From Salipiger sp. CCB-MM3 (GTDB lineage: Bacteria; Pseudomonadota; Alphaproteobacteria; Rhodobacterales; Rhodobacteraceae): a DNA stretch of 64,000 nt. Of the stretch, positions 51,146 to 59,558 are shown piece after piece. The stretch's first letter is position 1. Each line of letters opens with the position of its first letter. Location: assembly GCF_001687105.1 (NCBI RefSeq), contig NZ_CP014600.1, forward strand, positions 62,001 through 126,000, in the 5' to 3' direction. The position numbers and the translations under genes were made by a program. The notes beneath the pieces were generated by a model. The model searched no databases and had not been told where the DNA came from. It worked only from the letters and a program-made list of their open reading frames with translations.

Positions 51146-52756
51146 ATGACCAAGACCCCGACGAACTGGACCGGCCGCGACGACGCGATGGTCGAGAACA
51201 TGATCCGCCGCGGTGCCTCGCGCCGCGAGCTGCTGAAGATGCTGATGTCTTCGGGCGTTGCCGCCGCCGCCGGTGGCTCGCTGCTGATGCGCGCCGGTGC
51301 GGCTGTCGCCGCGACGCCGGTCACGGGCGGCACGCTCAAGGCCGCGGGCTGGTCGTCGTCGACCGCTGATACGCTGGACCCGGCGAAGGCCTCGCTCTCG
51401 ACCGACTATGTGCGCTGCTGCGCCTTCTACAACCGCCTGACCTTCCTCGACGAAGCCGGGCAGGTGCAGATGGAGCTGGCCGACAGCGTTGCCTCGGACG
51501 ACGCGCAGACCTGGGAAGTGAAGCTGAAGTCGGGCGTGACCTTCCACGACGGCAAGACGCTCTCGGCCGATGACGTGGTCTACTCGCTCAAGCGCCACCT
51601 CGACGAGGCCGTCGGCTCCAAGGTGAACTCGATCGCCAAGCAGATGACCGAGATCTCCAAGGTCGACGACCTGACCGTGAAGATCGTGCTGGCCGCGCCC
51701 AACGCCGACCTGCCGACCATCCTCGCGCTGCACCACTTCATGATTATCGCCGATGGGACTACGGATTTCTCCAAGGCCAACGGCACCGGCGCCTTCATCT
51801 GCGAAGCCTTCGAGCCCGGCGTGCGCTCGGTCGCGGTGAAGAACCCGAACTACTTCAAGGCCGAGGGCCCGTATCTCGACAGCTTCGAGTTCTTCGCGAT
51901 CCCCGACAACAACGCCCGCGTCAACGCACTGCTGTCGGGTGATATCCAACTCGCGGCATCGGTGAACCCGCGCTCGATGCGGATGCTCGAGGGGCAGGAC
52001 TCGGTTGTGACCTCGGTGACCACCGCGGGCAACTACACCAACCTCAACATCCGCCTCGACCTCGAGCCCGGTGCCAAGGCCGATTTCGTCGAGGGCATGA
52101 AGTACCTGGTGAACCGCGAGATGATCCAGAAGTCGGTGCTGCGCGGCTTTGCCGAGATCGGCAACGACCAGCCCGTGTCGGCGGCAAACCGCTACCACAA
52201 CCCGAACCTCGCGCCGCGCGCCTTCGATCCGGAAAAAGCCAAGTACCATTTCGAGAAGGCCGGTCTGCTGGGCACCGAGATCCCGATGGTCGCCTCCGAC
52301 GCCGCCTCCTCGTCGGTCGATATGGCGACCGTGGTGCAGCAGGCGGGCAGCGAGATCGGCATGAACCTCAAGGTCGACCGCGTGCCCTCCGACGGCTACT
52401 GGTCGAACTACTGGCTGAAGGCGCCGGTCCACTTCGGCAACATCAACCCGCGCCCGACGCCGGACATCCTCTTCTCGCTGCTCTACGCCTCGGACGCACC
52501 GTGGAACGAGAGCCAGTTCAAGTCCGAGAAGTTCGACAGCATGATGGTCGAGGCGCGCGGTGCCCTCGACGAGGAGAAGCGGACCTCGATCTACTGGGAC
52601 ATGCAGGAGATGATCGCCAACGAAGCTGGCACCATCATCCCCGCCTACATCTCCAACGTCGACGCCGTGTCGAGCAAGCTGGGCGGTCTCAAGGCCAACC
52701 CGCTGGGTGGCATGATGGGCTATGCCTTCGCCGAATACGTCTGGCTCAACGCCTGA
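51146..52756 (+). CDS. ABC transporter substrate-binding protein, peptide/opine type (SBP_bac_5), Tat-exported
   Basis: 536 residues. The N-terminus has a twin-arginine signal: R26-R27 in SRRELLKMLMSSG, then a hydrophobic run and AVAATP near 53-58. The mature chain follows DppA-like folds: GGTLKAAGWSSS, LDPAKASLSTDYVRCCAFYNRL, VKLKSGVTFHDGKTLSADDVVYS and GTGAFICEAFEPG. Ligands are small peptides, opines or modified amines. It follows the HAD gene by 69 bases and is followed by a strong stem-loop and the permease genes. The Tat route is unusual for the family but not unique. Confidence 0.92.
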   Translation: MTKTPTNWTGRDDAMVENMIRRGASRRELLKMLMSSGVAAAAGGSLLMRAGAAVAATPVTGGTLKAAGWSSSTADTLDPAKASLSTDYVRCCAFYNRLTFLDEAGQVQMELADSVASDDAQTWEVKLKSGVTFHDGKTLSADDVVYSLKRHLDEAVGSKVNSIAKQMTEISKVDDLTVKIVLAAPNADLPTILALHHFMIIADGTTDFSKANGTGAFICEAFEPGVRSVAVKNPNYFKAEGPYLDSFEFFAIPDNNARVNALLSGDIQLAASVNPRSMRMLEGQDSVVTSVTTAGNYTNLNIRLDLEPGAKADFVEGMKYLVNREMIQKSVLRGFAEIGNDQPVSAANRYHNPNLAPRAFDPEKAKYHFEKAGLLGTEIPMVASDAASSSVDMATVVQQAGSEIGMNLKVDRVPSDGYWSNYWLKAPVHFGNINPRPTPDILFSLLYASDAPWNESQFKSEKFDSMMVEARGALDEEKRTSIYWDMQEMIANEAGTIIPAYISNVDAVSSKLGGLKANPLGGMMGYAFAEYVWLNA

Positions 52757-52770
52757 TCTTCACGCACACT

Positions 52771-52797
52771 CCGGGCCCGCGCCAGACGCGGGCCCGG
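52771..52797 (+). terminator. Intercistronic stem-loop after the Dpp-type binding protein
   Basis: CCGGGCCCGCG and CGCGGGCCCGG make an 11-bp perfect stem around CCAGA, 14 bases after the binding-protein stop. No U-tract follows. It matches in placement the stem-loops at 7969-7995 and 34109-34140. Confidence 0.7.
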
Positions 52798-52840
52798 TCT
52801 TCGACTTTTCCGACACCCCCGGCCGAAAGAGGTGCCCCAC

Positions 52841-53800
52841 TTGCCCCAATCGCTTCAGCCATGGTTCCTGGTGATACAGCGGCTTGGCATCGCCCTGCTG
52901 ACGCTGGTCATCGTCTCCTTCGCCGTCTTCTTCGCCACCGAACTGCTGCCCGGTGACGTCGCCGAAATCCTGCTCGGGCAGGCCGCCACCCCCGAGGCCG
53001 TCGCCGGGCTGCGCGAGGCGATGGGCCTGAACGAGCCGGCGCTCAGCCGCTTCGTCGGATGGCTCTTAGGATTGGCAGGGGGCGATCTGGGGACGTCCTA
53101 CGTGAACAACATGGAAGTAGCGGAGCTGATCTCGGGCCGGCTGGTGAATTCGCTGAAGCTCGCCGGGGTAACGACGCTGGTTTCGGTGCCGATCGCGCTG
53201 TCGCTGGGGATTGGCGCCGCCATGTGGCGTGGCTCGCTGTTCGATCGCATCGTGTCGATGCTGACCATCTCGGTGATCTCGGTGCCCGAGTTCATGGTGG
53301 CGACGCTGGCGGTGCTGATCTTTGCGGTCTGGCTTGGCTGGCTGCCAGCGCTGAGCTACGGCGCCGACGTCAGCTCGCTTTCCGCCATGCTCAAGGCCTA
53401 CGCCATGCCGGTGATTACGCTGTCGTTCGTGGTCTCGGCGCAGATGATCCGCATGACCCGCGCCGCAGTGATCGAGACGATCAACACCCCCTACGTCGAG
53501 ATGGCGCTCCTGAAGGGTGCCTCGCGCAAGCGCATGGTTCTGGGCCACGCGCTGCCCAATGCGCTGGGACCCATCGCCAACGCGGTGGCGCTGTCACTGA
53601 GCTACCTCGTCGGCGGGGTGATCATCGTCGAGACAATTTTCAACTACCCCGGTGTCGCCAAGCTGATGGTCGATGCGGTCAGCACCCGCGACCTGCCGCT
53701 GATCCAGTCCTGCGCGATGATCTTCTGCGTCAGCTACCTGTCGCTGATCACCCTGGCGGACATGCTTGCAATCCTTTCCAACCCGAGGCTGCGTCGATGA
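52841..53800 (+). CDS. ABC transporter permease, DppB-like
   Basis: 319 residues with six helices. The family start LVIQRLGIALLTLVIVSFAV, then LLPGDVAEILLGQAATPEAV, and the EAA-type loop YVEMALLKGASRKRMVLGHALPNALGPIA are typical of DppB. I place the start at a TTG (52841) because the AAAGAGG ribosome-binding site (52826-52832) is spaced for it; a GTG at 52832 overlaps that site and is the alternative. The end overlaps the next permease by four bases. Confidence 0.88.
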   Translation: MPQSLQPWFLVIQRLGIALLTLVIVSFAVFFATELLPGDVAEILLGQAATPEAVAGLREAMGLNEPALSRFVGWLLGLAGGDLGTSYVNNMEVAELISGRLVNSLKLAGVTTLVSVPIALSLGIGAAMWRGSLFDRIVSMLTISVISVPEFMVATLAVLIFAVWLGWLPALSYGADVSSLSAMLKAYAMPVITLSFVVSAQMIRMTRAAVIETINTPYVEMALLKGASRKRMVLGHALPNALGPIANAVALSLSYLVGGVIIVETIFNYPGVAKLMVDAVSTRDLPLIQSCAMIFCVSYLSLITLADMLAILSNPRLRR

Positions 53801-54663
53801 TGGCTGACTATCCCACCACCACCGCCAAGGAAGCACCGAAACCCAAGGGCCCAAGCTGGAGCTTCAACTGGGTCGGCCGCATCGGTCTCGCGATCATTCT
53901 GTTCTGGGCGCTCGTCGCGCTGATCGGCCCTTGGCTGGCGCCGCACCCGCCGGGCGAGATCGTCGACTGGGACTACTTCGGCCCGGTGACCAAAGACTTC
54001 TGGATGGGCACCGACTACCTTGGGCGCGACATCTTCTCGCGCATCTTAATGGGCGCGCGCTACACCGTCGGCATCGCCCTCGCAGCGGTGACGCTGGCCT
54101 GCACACTAGGGGTGATCCTCGGCATGGTGGCGGCGGTCGCGGGCGGCTGGTTCGACATGATCCTGTCGCGGCTTCTGGACGCGTTCAACGGCATCCCTTC
54201 ACTGCTCTTCGGTCTCGTCGTCGTGGCTGCCGTGGGCTCGTCGATCCCGGTGCTGATCCTCACCCTGACAGCGATCTACATGCCCGGCTCCTACCGTTTC
54301 GCACGGGCGCTGGCGGTCAACGTCAACACGATGGATTTCGTCACCGTCGCCCGCGCCCGCGGCGAGAGCACGCCCTACCTGATCCTGCGCGAGATTTTCC
54401 CCAATATCCTCGGCCCGGTGCTGGCCGATCTGGGCCTGCGCTTCGTGTTCATCGTGCTGGTGCTCTCGGGCCTGTCGTTCCTCGGCCTCGGGGTGCAGCC
54501 GCCCAATGCCGACTGGGGCGCGCTGGTGCGCGAGAACATCGAGGGGCTGAGCCTCGGCGCCCCGGCGGTGATCTTCCCCTCGGTGGCCATCGCCTCGCTG
54601 ACCATCTCGGTGAACATGTTCATCGACAACCTGCCCACCAAGATCCGCGACAGGAGCGAATGA
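53797..54663 (+). CDS. ABC transporter permease, DppC-like
   Basis: 288 residues. The short cytosolic start is followed by WVGRIGLAIILFWALVAL, then FWMGTDYLGRDIFSRILMGA, the DppC signature, and an EAA loop at DFVTVARARGESTPYLILREIFPNILGP. It starts in the overlap ATGATGG with the DppB-like stop and ends in overlap with the ATPase gene, so all three are coupled. It forms the channel with the DppB-like subunit. Confidence 0.92.
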   Translation: MMADYPTTTAKEAPKPKGPSWSFNWVGRIGLAIILFWALVALIGPWLAPHPPGEIVDWDYFGPVTKDFWMGTDYLGRDIFSRILMGARYTVGIALAAVTLACTLGVILGMVAAVAGGWFDMILSRLLDAFNGIPSLLFGLVVVAAVGSSIPVLILTLTAIYMPGSYRFARALAVNVNTMDFVTVARARGESTPYLILREIFPNILGPVLADLGLRFVFIVLVLSGLSFLGLGVQPPNADWGALVRENIEGLSLGAPAVIFPSVAIASLTISVNMFIDNLPTKIRDRSE

Positions 54664-56327
54664 TGTCCAACCCCCTCGTTTCCGTCGAAGACCTGCGCAT
54701 CGGCGCGACCACAGATGCCGGCCGCAAAGTCGAAATCATCAAGGGCGTCAGTTTCGACATCGCCCCCGGCGAGATCGTCGCACTGATCGGCGAGAGCGGT
54801 TCGGGCAAGACCACCATCGCGCTCTCGCTGATGGGGCACACGCGCACCGGCTGCCGCATTGAGGGCGGGACGATCCGCCTGGACCAGTCCGAGATCACCG
54901 CCATGTCCGAGCGCGCCCGCGCAAAGGTGCGCGGTACCGAGGTCTCCTACGTGCCGCAATCGGCGGCGGCGGCCTTCAACCCCTCCAAGCGGATCATGGA
55001 TCAGGTGATCGAGATCGCCGCGATCCATGAGCTGATGCCGCGCGCCGAGGCCGAGAAGAAGGCAGTCGAGCTCTTCCGCGCGCTCGCGCTGCCGGAGGCC
55101 GAGACCATCGGCGAGCGCTATCCGCACCAAGTGTCCGGCGGCCAGCTGCAGCGACTTTCGGCGGCGATGGCGCTGATCGGCGATCCCAAACTGGTGATCT
55201 TCGATGAGCCGACCACGGCGCTTGACGTGACCACCCAGATCGAGGTGCTGCGCGCCTTCAAGGGGGTCATGCAGAAGGGCGGTATGGCCGGCGTCTACGT
55301 CAGCCACGACCTCGCCGTGGTGGCGCAAATTGCAGACCGGATCATCGTGCTGAAAGGCGGCGAGATCCAAGAGGTGGGCGGCGCCGAGCAGATCCTGAAC
55401 GCGCCGCGGCATCCCTACACCAAGCAGCTGCTCGCCGCCTTCGAGCCGGTGCCGCACGAACCGCTTGTGCAGCCGAAGCAAGTGGCCAAGCCCAAGCCGA
55501 TCCTCGAGGTCTTCGACCTCTGCGCCGGCTACGGGCCAATGCGCGACGGTGTGCCCTTCGCTAAGATCCTCAAGAACGTGAACTTCAAGCTCGAGCGTGG
55601 CCGCAACCTCGGGGTGATCGGCGAATCCGGGTCGGGCAAGTCGACCTTGGCCCGGGCCATCGCGGGGATCCTGCCAGCCTATCGTGGCGGCGTGCTGCTC
55701 GACGGCACCGAGCTGCGTCCCGACCTGCGCAAGCGCTCGAAGGAAGAACTGCGCCGAGCGCAGATGGTGTTCCAGCTTGCCGACACCGCGCTCAATCCGG
55801 CGCATTCCATTGGTGCCATCCTTGCCCGCCCGCTGAGTTTCTACGACGGGCTCAGCGGCAAGGCACGCGAGACGCGGGTGATCGAGCTCTTGGATATGGT
55901 CAAGCTTCCCGCCGCACTGCGCCACCGGCTGCCGGGTGAGCTGTCGGGCGGGCAGAAACAGCGGGTGAACCTTGCCCGTGCGCTCGCGGCCAGCCCCGAG
56001 CTGATCCTCTGTGACGAAATCACCTCGGCGCTGGACACGGTGGTGGCGGCGGCGATCCTAGAGCTGCTCAAGGAGCTGCAGCGCGAGCTGGGGCTGAGCT
56101 ATATGTTCATCAGCCACGACCTGTCGACGGTCGAGGCGATCTGTGACGACGTGCTGGTGATGTACAAGGGCGAGGTAGTCGAGGCGCTGCCCGCGGCGCG
56201 CATGTCGAGCGACGCGACACACCCCTATTCGCGGCTGCTGATCTCCTCGGTGCCGCAACTTGACACCGGCTGGCTGTCGGGGCTGGAGCAGGATCCCGAA
56301 CTGGTGGCGCAATTCGCCAATCGCTGA
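54660..56327 (+). CDS. Fused ABC transporter ATP-binding protein (DppD-DppF type)
   Basis: 555 residues carrying two complete ABC domains in one chain. Domain 1: Walker A IGESGSGKTTIALS, signature VSGGQLQRLSAAMAL, Walker B VIFDEPTTALDVTT. Domain 2 (from about residue 280): Walker A IGESGSGKSTLARAI, signature LSGGQKQRVNLARAL, Walker B LILCDEITSALDTVV. Both keep intact catalytic motifs, unlike the sugar-type fusion at 15269. It replaces the separate DppD and DppF subunits. GACAGGAGCGA precedes the ATG pair. Confidence 0.94.
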   Translation: MMSNPLVSVEDLRIGATTDAGRKVEIIKGVSFDIAPGEIVALIGESGSGKTTIALSLMGHTRTGCRIEGGTIRLDQSEITAMSERARAKVRGTEVSYVPQSAAAAFNPSKRIMDQVIEIAAIHELMPRAEAEKKAVELFRALALPEAETIGERYPHQVSGGQLQRLSAAMALIGDPKLVIFDEPTTALDVTTQIEVLRAFKGVMQKGGMAGVYVSHDLAVVAQIADRIIVLKGGEIQEVGGAEQILNAPRHPYTKQLLAAFEPVPHEPLVQPKQVAKPKPILEVFDLCAGYGPMRDGVPFAKILKNVNFKLERGRNLGVIGESGSGKSTLARAIAGILPAYRGGVLLDGTELRPDLRKRSKEELRRAQMVFQLADTALNPAHSIGAILARPLSFYDGLSGKARETRVIELLDMVKLPAALRHRLPGELSGGQKQRVNLARALAASPELILCDEITSALDTVVAAAILELLKELQRELGLSYMFISHDLSTVEAICDDVLVMYKGEVVEALPAARMSSDATHPYSRLLISSVPQLDTGWLSGLEQDPELVAQFANR

Positions 56328-56334
56328 GGGCAGC

Positions 56335-56364
56335 GCGGCGCGGGCGCCGGAGCGCCCGCGCCGC
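56335..56364. terminator. Bidirectional terminator between Dpp ATPase and Lrp genes
   Basis: A 13-bp perfect stem, GCGGCGCGGGCGC with GCGCCCGCGCCGC, closes a CGGA loop (56348-56351). Outer arms CTGAGGG (56324-56330) and CCCTCAG (56367-56373) extend the symmetry into both stop codons. Confidence 0.8.
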
Positions 56365-56369
56365 GTCCC

Positions 56370-56864
56370 TCAGACTTTGTCGGCGAAGAGGTGGGTCAGC
56401 GGCATCTGCGTCTTGGAGAACGGCGTCTTCATCACCACGAAGCTGAAGTACTTGTCGATCCCGACGTTGCGGTCGATCAGCCCCTCGATGATCGTCTGGT
56501 AATCCGAGATCGAGGCGGTCACGAATTTCGCCAGATAGTCGTAACCGCCCGACACGAGGTGGCATTCGACGCAGCATTCAACCTTCTCCAGCACTTCCTG
56601 AAAGCGGGCAAAGTCGATCTGGCGGTGGTTGCTGAGCGTGAACTCGGTGAAGACGGTCAGCGTCTCGCCGAGCTTTGCCATGTCGATCTGCGCCGCGTAG
56701 CCGGTGATGTAGCCGGCCTTCTGCAACTTCTTGACCCGCATCAGGCAGGGCGAGGGCGAGAGGTGAACGAGCTCGGCCAACTCGACATTGGTGATCCGAC
56801 CGTTCCGCTGCAACTCGGCGAGAATCTTCAGGTCGATCCGGTCGAGCTTGTAACGGGTGGTCAT
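56370..56864 (-). CDS. Lrp/AsnC family transcriptional regulator
   Basis: 164 residues from the ATG at 56864. The AsnC-type helix-turn-helix lies at about 8-52 (LDRIDLKILAELQRNGRITN, then VELAELVHLSPSPCLMRVKKL), and the ligand-binding RAM domain follows (FTEFTLSNHRQIDFARFQEV, VSGGYDYLAKFV). It is divergent from the FAD oxidoreductase at 57027 and convergent with the Dpp operon. A GCATT-N8-AATGC dyad lies 69 bases upstream of its start, and an identical architecture occurs at 45267. It probably controls this whole amine region in response to an amino acid. Confidence 0.94.
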   Translation of the reverse strand: MTTRYKLDRIDLKILAELQRNGRITNVELAELVHLSPSPCLMRVKKLQKAGYITGYAAQIDMAKLGETLTVFTEFTLSNHRQIDFARFQEVLEKVECCVECHLVSGGYDYLAKFVTASISDYQTIIEGLIDRNVGIDKYFSFVVMKTPFSKTQMPLTHLFADKV

Positions 56865-56933
56865 GATGTTCTTTCCTCGGAGTCTGCGCGCCGTGCGCAC
56901 CTTGTGAATGGCAGAGCCGTCCCCAAGTCAACA

Positions 56934-56951
56934 GCATTCGACATGAAATGC
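56934..56951. promoter_or_regulatory. Candidate Lrp operator, copy 2 (GCATT-N8-AATGC)
   Basis: GCATT-CGACATGA-AATGC lies between the divergent Lrp and FAD-oxidoreductase genes. The half-sites and the 8-base spacer equal those at 45267-45284. The placement is normal for an autoregulated Lrp-type protein. Confidence 0.6.
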
Positions 56952-57026
56952 CGTGATGGGCCCATGATCCGGCAGATGCGTCTGGCTGCGCTGTCGTAGA
57001 AGATGCTGGGACTACAGGAGAAGATC

Positions 57027-58352
57027 ATGACCGCCCCCTTGCTGCACATCGACACCCAGACCGAGCTGCCCGAAACCGCCGATTGCGTGGTGATCGGCGC
57101 GGGCATCGTCGGCACCAGCGCCGCCTATTGGCTGGCGCGTGCGGGGCAGAAAGTGGTGCTGCTGGAAAAGGGCCGCGTCGGCGCCGAGCAGTCGAGCCGC
57201 AACTGGGGCTGGTGCCGCCAGCAGAACCGCGACGCGCGCGAGCTGCCGCTTTCGACGAAGAGTCTCGGGCTCTGGGAAAACATGGCCGAAGACATCGGCG
57301 AGGACCTGGGCTTCCGCCGCTGCGGGCTGCTTTACCTGTCGGATGATCAGGCCGAGATCGATGGCTGGGCGCGCTGGGGCGCCTTTGCCCGTGGCGAGGG
57401 TGTGGACACCCGGATGCTCCCCCCAGCCGAGGCCACCGAGCGCGGAGCGGCGACCGGCAAGGCGTGGGAGGGTGGGGTTTGGTCGCCCACCGACGGCACC
57501 GCCGATCCCTCGCGCGCGGCGCCGCTCATTGCAAAGGGCATCGTCAAGCACGGCGGTTTGGTGATCCAGAGTTGCGCGGCACGGGGCATCGAGACGTCCG
57601 GCGGCGCGGTCTCGGCGGTGATCACCGAGAAGGGCACGATCCGCACGAAACAGGTAGTGCTCTCGGGCGGGGCCTGGGCGGCGAGCTTCCTGCACCAGTC
57701 GGGCATTTTCTTTCCGCAGGCCTCGGTGCGCAGCTCGATCCTGTCGGTGGCGCCCGGCGCCGAGGGGCTGCCGCCGGCGCTGCACACCGCCGCCGTCTCG
57801 ATCACGCGGCGCGGCGACGGGGCGCATACGCTGGCGATCTCCGGGCGCAGCAACCTCGACCCTACGCCCGGGGCGATCCGCGGTGCCAAGCACTTCCTGC
57901 CGATGTTCGCCAAGCGCTGGCGCGCCCTCTCGCCGGGTGGTCTGCAGGCGTGGAAGGCGGGCTTTGAGACGCGAGAGATCTGGGCGCTGGACCGCGAGAC
58001 CCCGATGGAGCGGATCCGCATCCTCGACCCCAAGCCCTCGGAAATCTTGATCAATGAAACCCTTGCCCGCGCTCGCCGCCTTCTGCCGTCGCTCGGAAAC
58101 GTGCCGATGCAGGCCAAATGGGCGGGCTATATCGACAGCACTCCGGACGGCGTTCCGGTGATCGATAGCGACATCGGTATTCCGGGCCTGACACTTGCCG
58201 CGGGCCTCTCGGGCCATGGCTTCGGCATCGGACCGGGCGTCGGGCATCTGGTCGCGGACATGCTCACCGGGCGCGAACCGATCACCGAGACGGCGCAGTA
58301 CAAGCTGAGCCGTTTCGAGACCTCGCAATGGGGAAAGGTGGCGAAATTCTGA
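57027..58352 (+). CDS. FAD-dependent oxidoreductase (DAO family; D-amino acid/opine type)
   Basis: 441 residues from the ATG after AGGAGAAGATC; an ATG 24 bases earlier is less well placed. CVVIGAGIVGTSAAYWLARAG binds FAD, then GAEQSSRNWGWCRQQNRD, which is typical of opine and D-amino acid oxidase-like dehydrogenases, and AGLSGHGFGIGPGVGHLVAD near the end. It would oxidise an amine or opine to a keto acid or aldehyde. It shares its promoter region with Lrp. It ends two bases before the convergent FAD oxidoreductase gene. Confidence 0.9.
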   Translation: MTAPLLHIDTQTELPETADCVVIGAGIVGTSAAYWLARAGQKVVLLEKGRVGAEQSSRNWGWCRQQNRDARELPLSTKSLGLWENMAEDIGEDLGFRRCGLLYLSDDQAEIDGWARWGAFARGEGVDTRMLPPAEATERGAATGKAWEGGVWSPTDGTADPSRAAPLIAKGIVKHGGLVIQSCAARGIETSGGAVSAVITEKGTIRTKQVVLSGGAWAASFLHQSGIFFPQASVRSSILSVAPGAEGLPPALHTAAVSITRRGDGAHTLAISGRSNLDPTPGAIRGAKHFLPMFAKRWRALSPGGLQAWKAGFETREIWALDRETPMERIRILDPKPSEILINETLARARRLLPSLGNVPMQAKWAGYIDSTPDGVPVIDSDIGIPGLTLAAGLSGHGFGIGPGVGHLVADMLTGREPITETAQYKLSRFETSQWGKVAKF

Positions 58353-58354
58353 GC

Positions 58355-59458
58355 TCACGCCGCGAACCTCTCGATCGACATCGCCGTGATGGGCGTCGTG
58401 CCGGTCCCGGTCGTGATGAGCTCGGCCATGGTATCGCCGACGCCGGGTCCGAGCTGGAAGCCGTGACCGCAGAAGCCGAAGGCATGGAAGAGCCCCGGCG
58501 TGCTGCCCGAGGCGCCCATGACCGGCAGCATGTCCGACAGATACCCCTCGCAGCCCGACCATTGCCGGAGGATCGCTACGTCAGCGAGGGCGGGGCAGAG
58601 CTGCACCAACTTGGCGAGCTGCACCGCCAGCCCAGAGGGATCGTATTGCGCAAAGCCCGTTTCCGGCACTGGCACGCGGGGCACGCCGCCGCCGAAGACC
58701 ACATTGCCGCGCTCGACCTGCCGGAGGTAGGCGCCACTGTCCTGCGACCAGATGCCGACCACCGGCAGGATGCGGTGAGGCAGAGGCTCGGTCACCCCCA
58801 TCTGCGGCCCGTGTGCGGCCAGCGGCACCGGCTCGCCGAAATGGCGGGCGATCTCGGCGCCCCATGCCCCGGCGCAATTGACCAGCACGTCGGCGCCAAA
58901 GGTGCCCTGCGCTGTGGTCACTTCGAAACCGGCCTCGGTCTTCGTGAGCTTCGGAACGCCGGCCTGGGCAGTGATATCGGCTCCAGCGCAGGCGGCGGCA
59001 TCGGCAAAGGCCGGGCCGATCAGCCGTGGGTTGGCACTGCCGTCGCGGGGCGAGTAGCTGGCGCCGATCGCCGAGGGGCCGAGGCCGGGAAAGCGGCGGC
59101 GGATCTCGGAAGGCTCCAGATGCTCCAATTCCAGCCCCGACGGCCGCGCCGCCTCGGAGAAGCGCAGCATGTCGGCGCGCGAGGCCTCGTCGAAGATCAG
59201 CCGCAGGTGGCCGGTGGCGCGGAATTCGACGTCACGCCCCAGCAGTTCCTCGGCGCGGCTCCACAGGTCGAGCGAGCGCTGCGCCAACGGCAACTGCTCG
59301 AGCGCCCGCCCGGTGCGGCGGATATTGCCGAAGGAGGCGACGGTGGCTCCGGCGCCTATATGGCCGCGCTCGATCAGCCGCACGCGGACGCCGCGCCGCG
59401 CCAGAAAGAAGGCCGTCGCGCTGCCCATCAAGCCGCCGCCGAGTACGATCACCTGCAT
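58355..59458 (-). CDS. FAD-dependent oxidoreductase (DAO family; sarcosine/glycine oxidase type)
   Basis: 367 residues from the ATG at 59458. VIVLGGGLMGSATAFFLARRG is the FAD motif, GATVASFGNIRRTGRALEQL follows, and GFCGHGFQLGPGVGDTMAEL is the C-terminal FAD contact. It resembles sarcosine or D-amino acid oxidases. It is divergent from the LysR gene across 100 bases that hold a perfect dyad (59521-59536), so LysR may control it. Only two bases separate it from the convergent FAD oxidoreductase gene, leaving no room for a separate terminator. Confidence 0.9.
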   Translation of the reverse strand: MQVIVLGGGLMGSATAFFLARRGVRVRLIERGHIGAGATVASFGNIRRTGRALEQLPLAQRSLDLWSRAEELLGRDVEFRATGHLRLIFDEASRADMLRFSEAARPSGLELEHLEPSEIRRRFPGLGPSAIGASYSPRDGSANPRLIGPAFADAAACAGADITAQAGVPKLTKTEAGFEVTTAQGTFGADVLVNCAGAWGAEIARHFGEPVPLAAHGPQMGVTEPLPHRILPVVGIWSQDSGAYLRQVERGNVVFGGGVPRVPVPETGFAQYDPSGLAVQLAKLVQLCPALADVAILRQWSGCEGYLSDMLPVMGASGSTPGLFHAFGFCGHGFQLGPGVGDTMAELITTGTGTTPITAMSIERFAA

Positions 59459-59520
59459 GACACATCCTTTCCGTCTCGCGGCAGGAAAGCCCGTCGCGGG
59501 GCTTGCGGTCAAAGACGGGA

Positions 59521-59536
59521 TATGACGAGTGTCATA
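59521..59536. promoter_or_regulatory. Candidate LysR binding site
   Basis: TATGAC-GAGT-GTCATA is a perfect 6+4+6 dyad between the divergent LysR and FAD-oxidase genes, 22 bases before the LysR start. It fits the T-N11-A type of LysR motif in outline. Confidence 0.55.
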
Positions 59537-59558
59537 AGTCAGACCTATGGAGCGGCCC

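Noticed and set aside
50186..52432. 748-residue frame opposite the HAD and Dpp-type binding protein genes
   Set aside because: It covers two well-supported genes in antisense and has no motif of its own.
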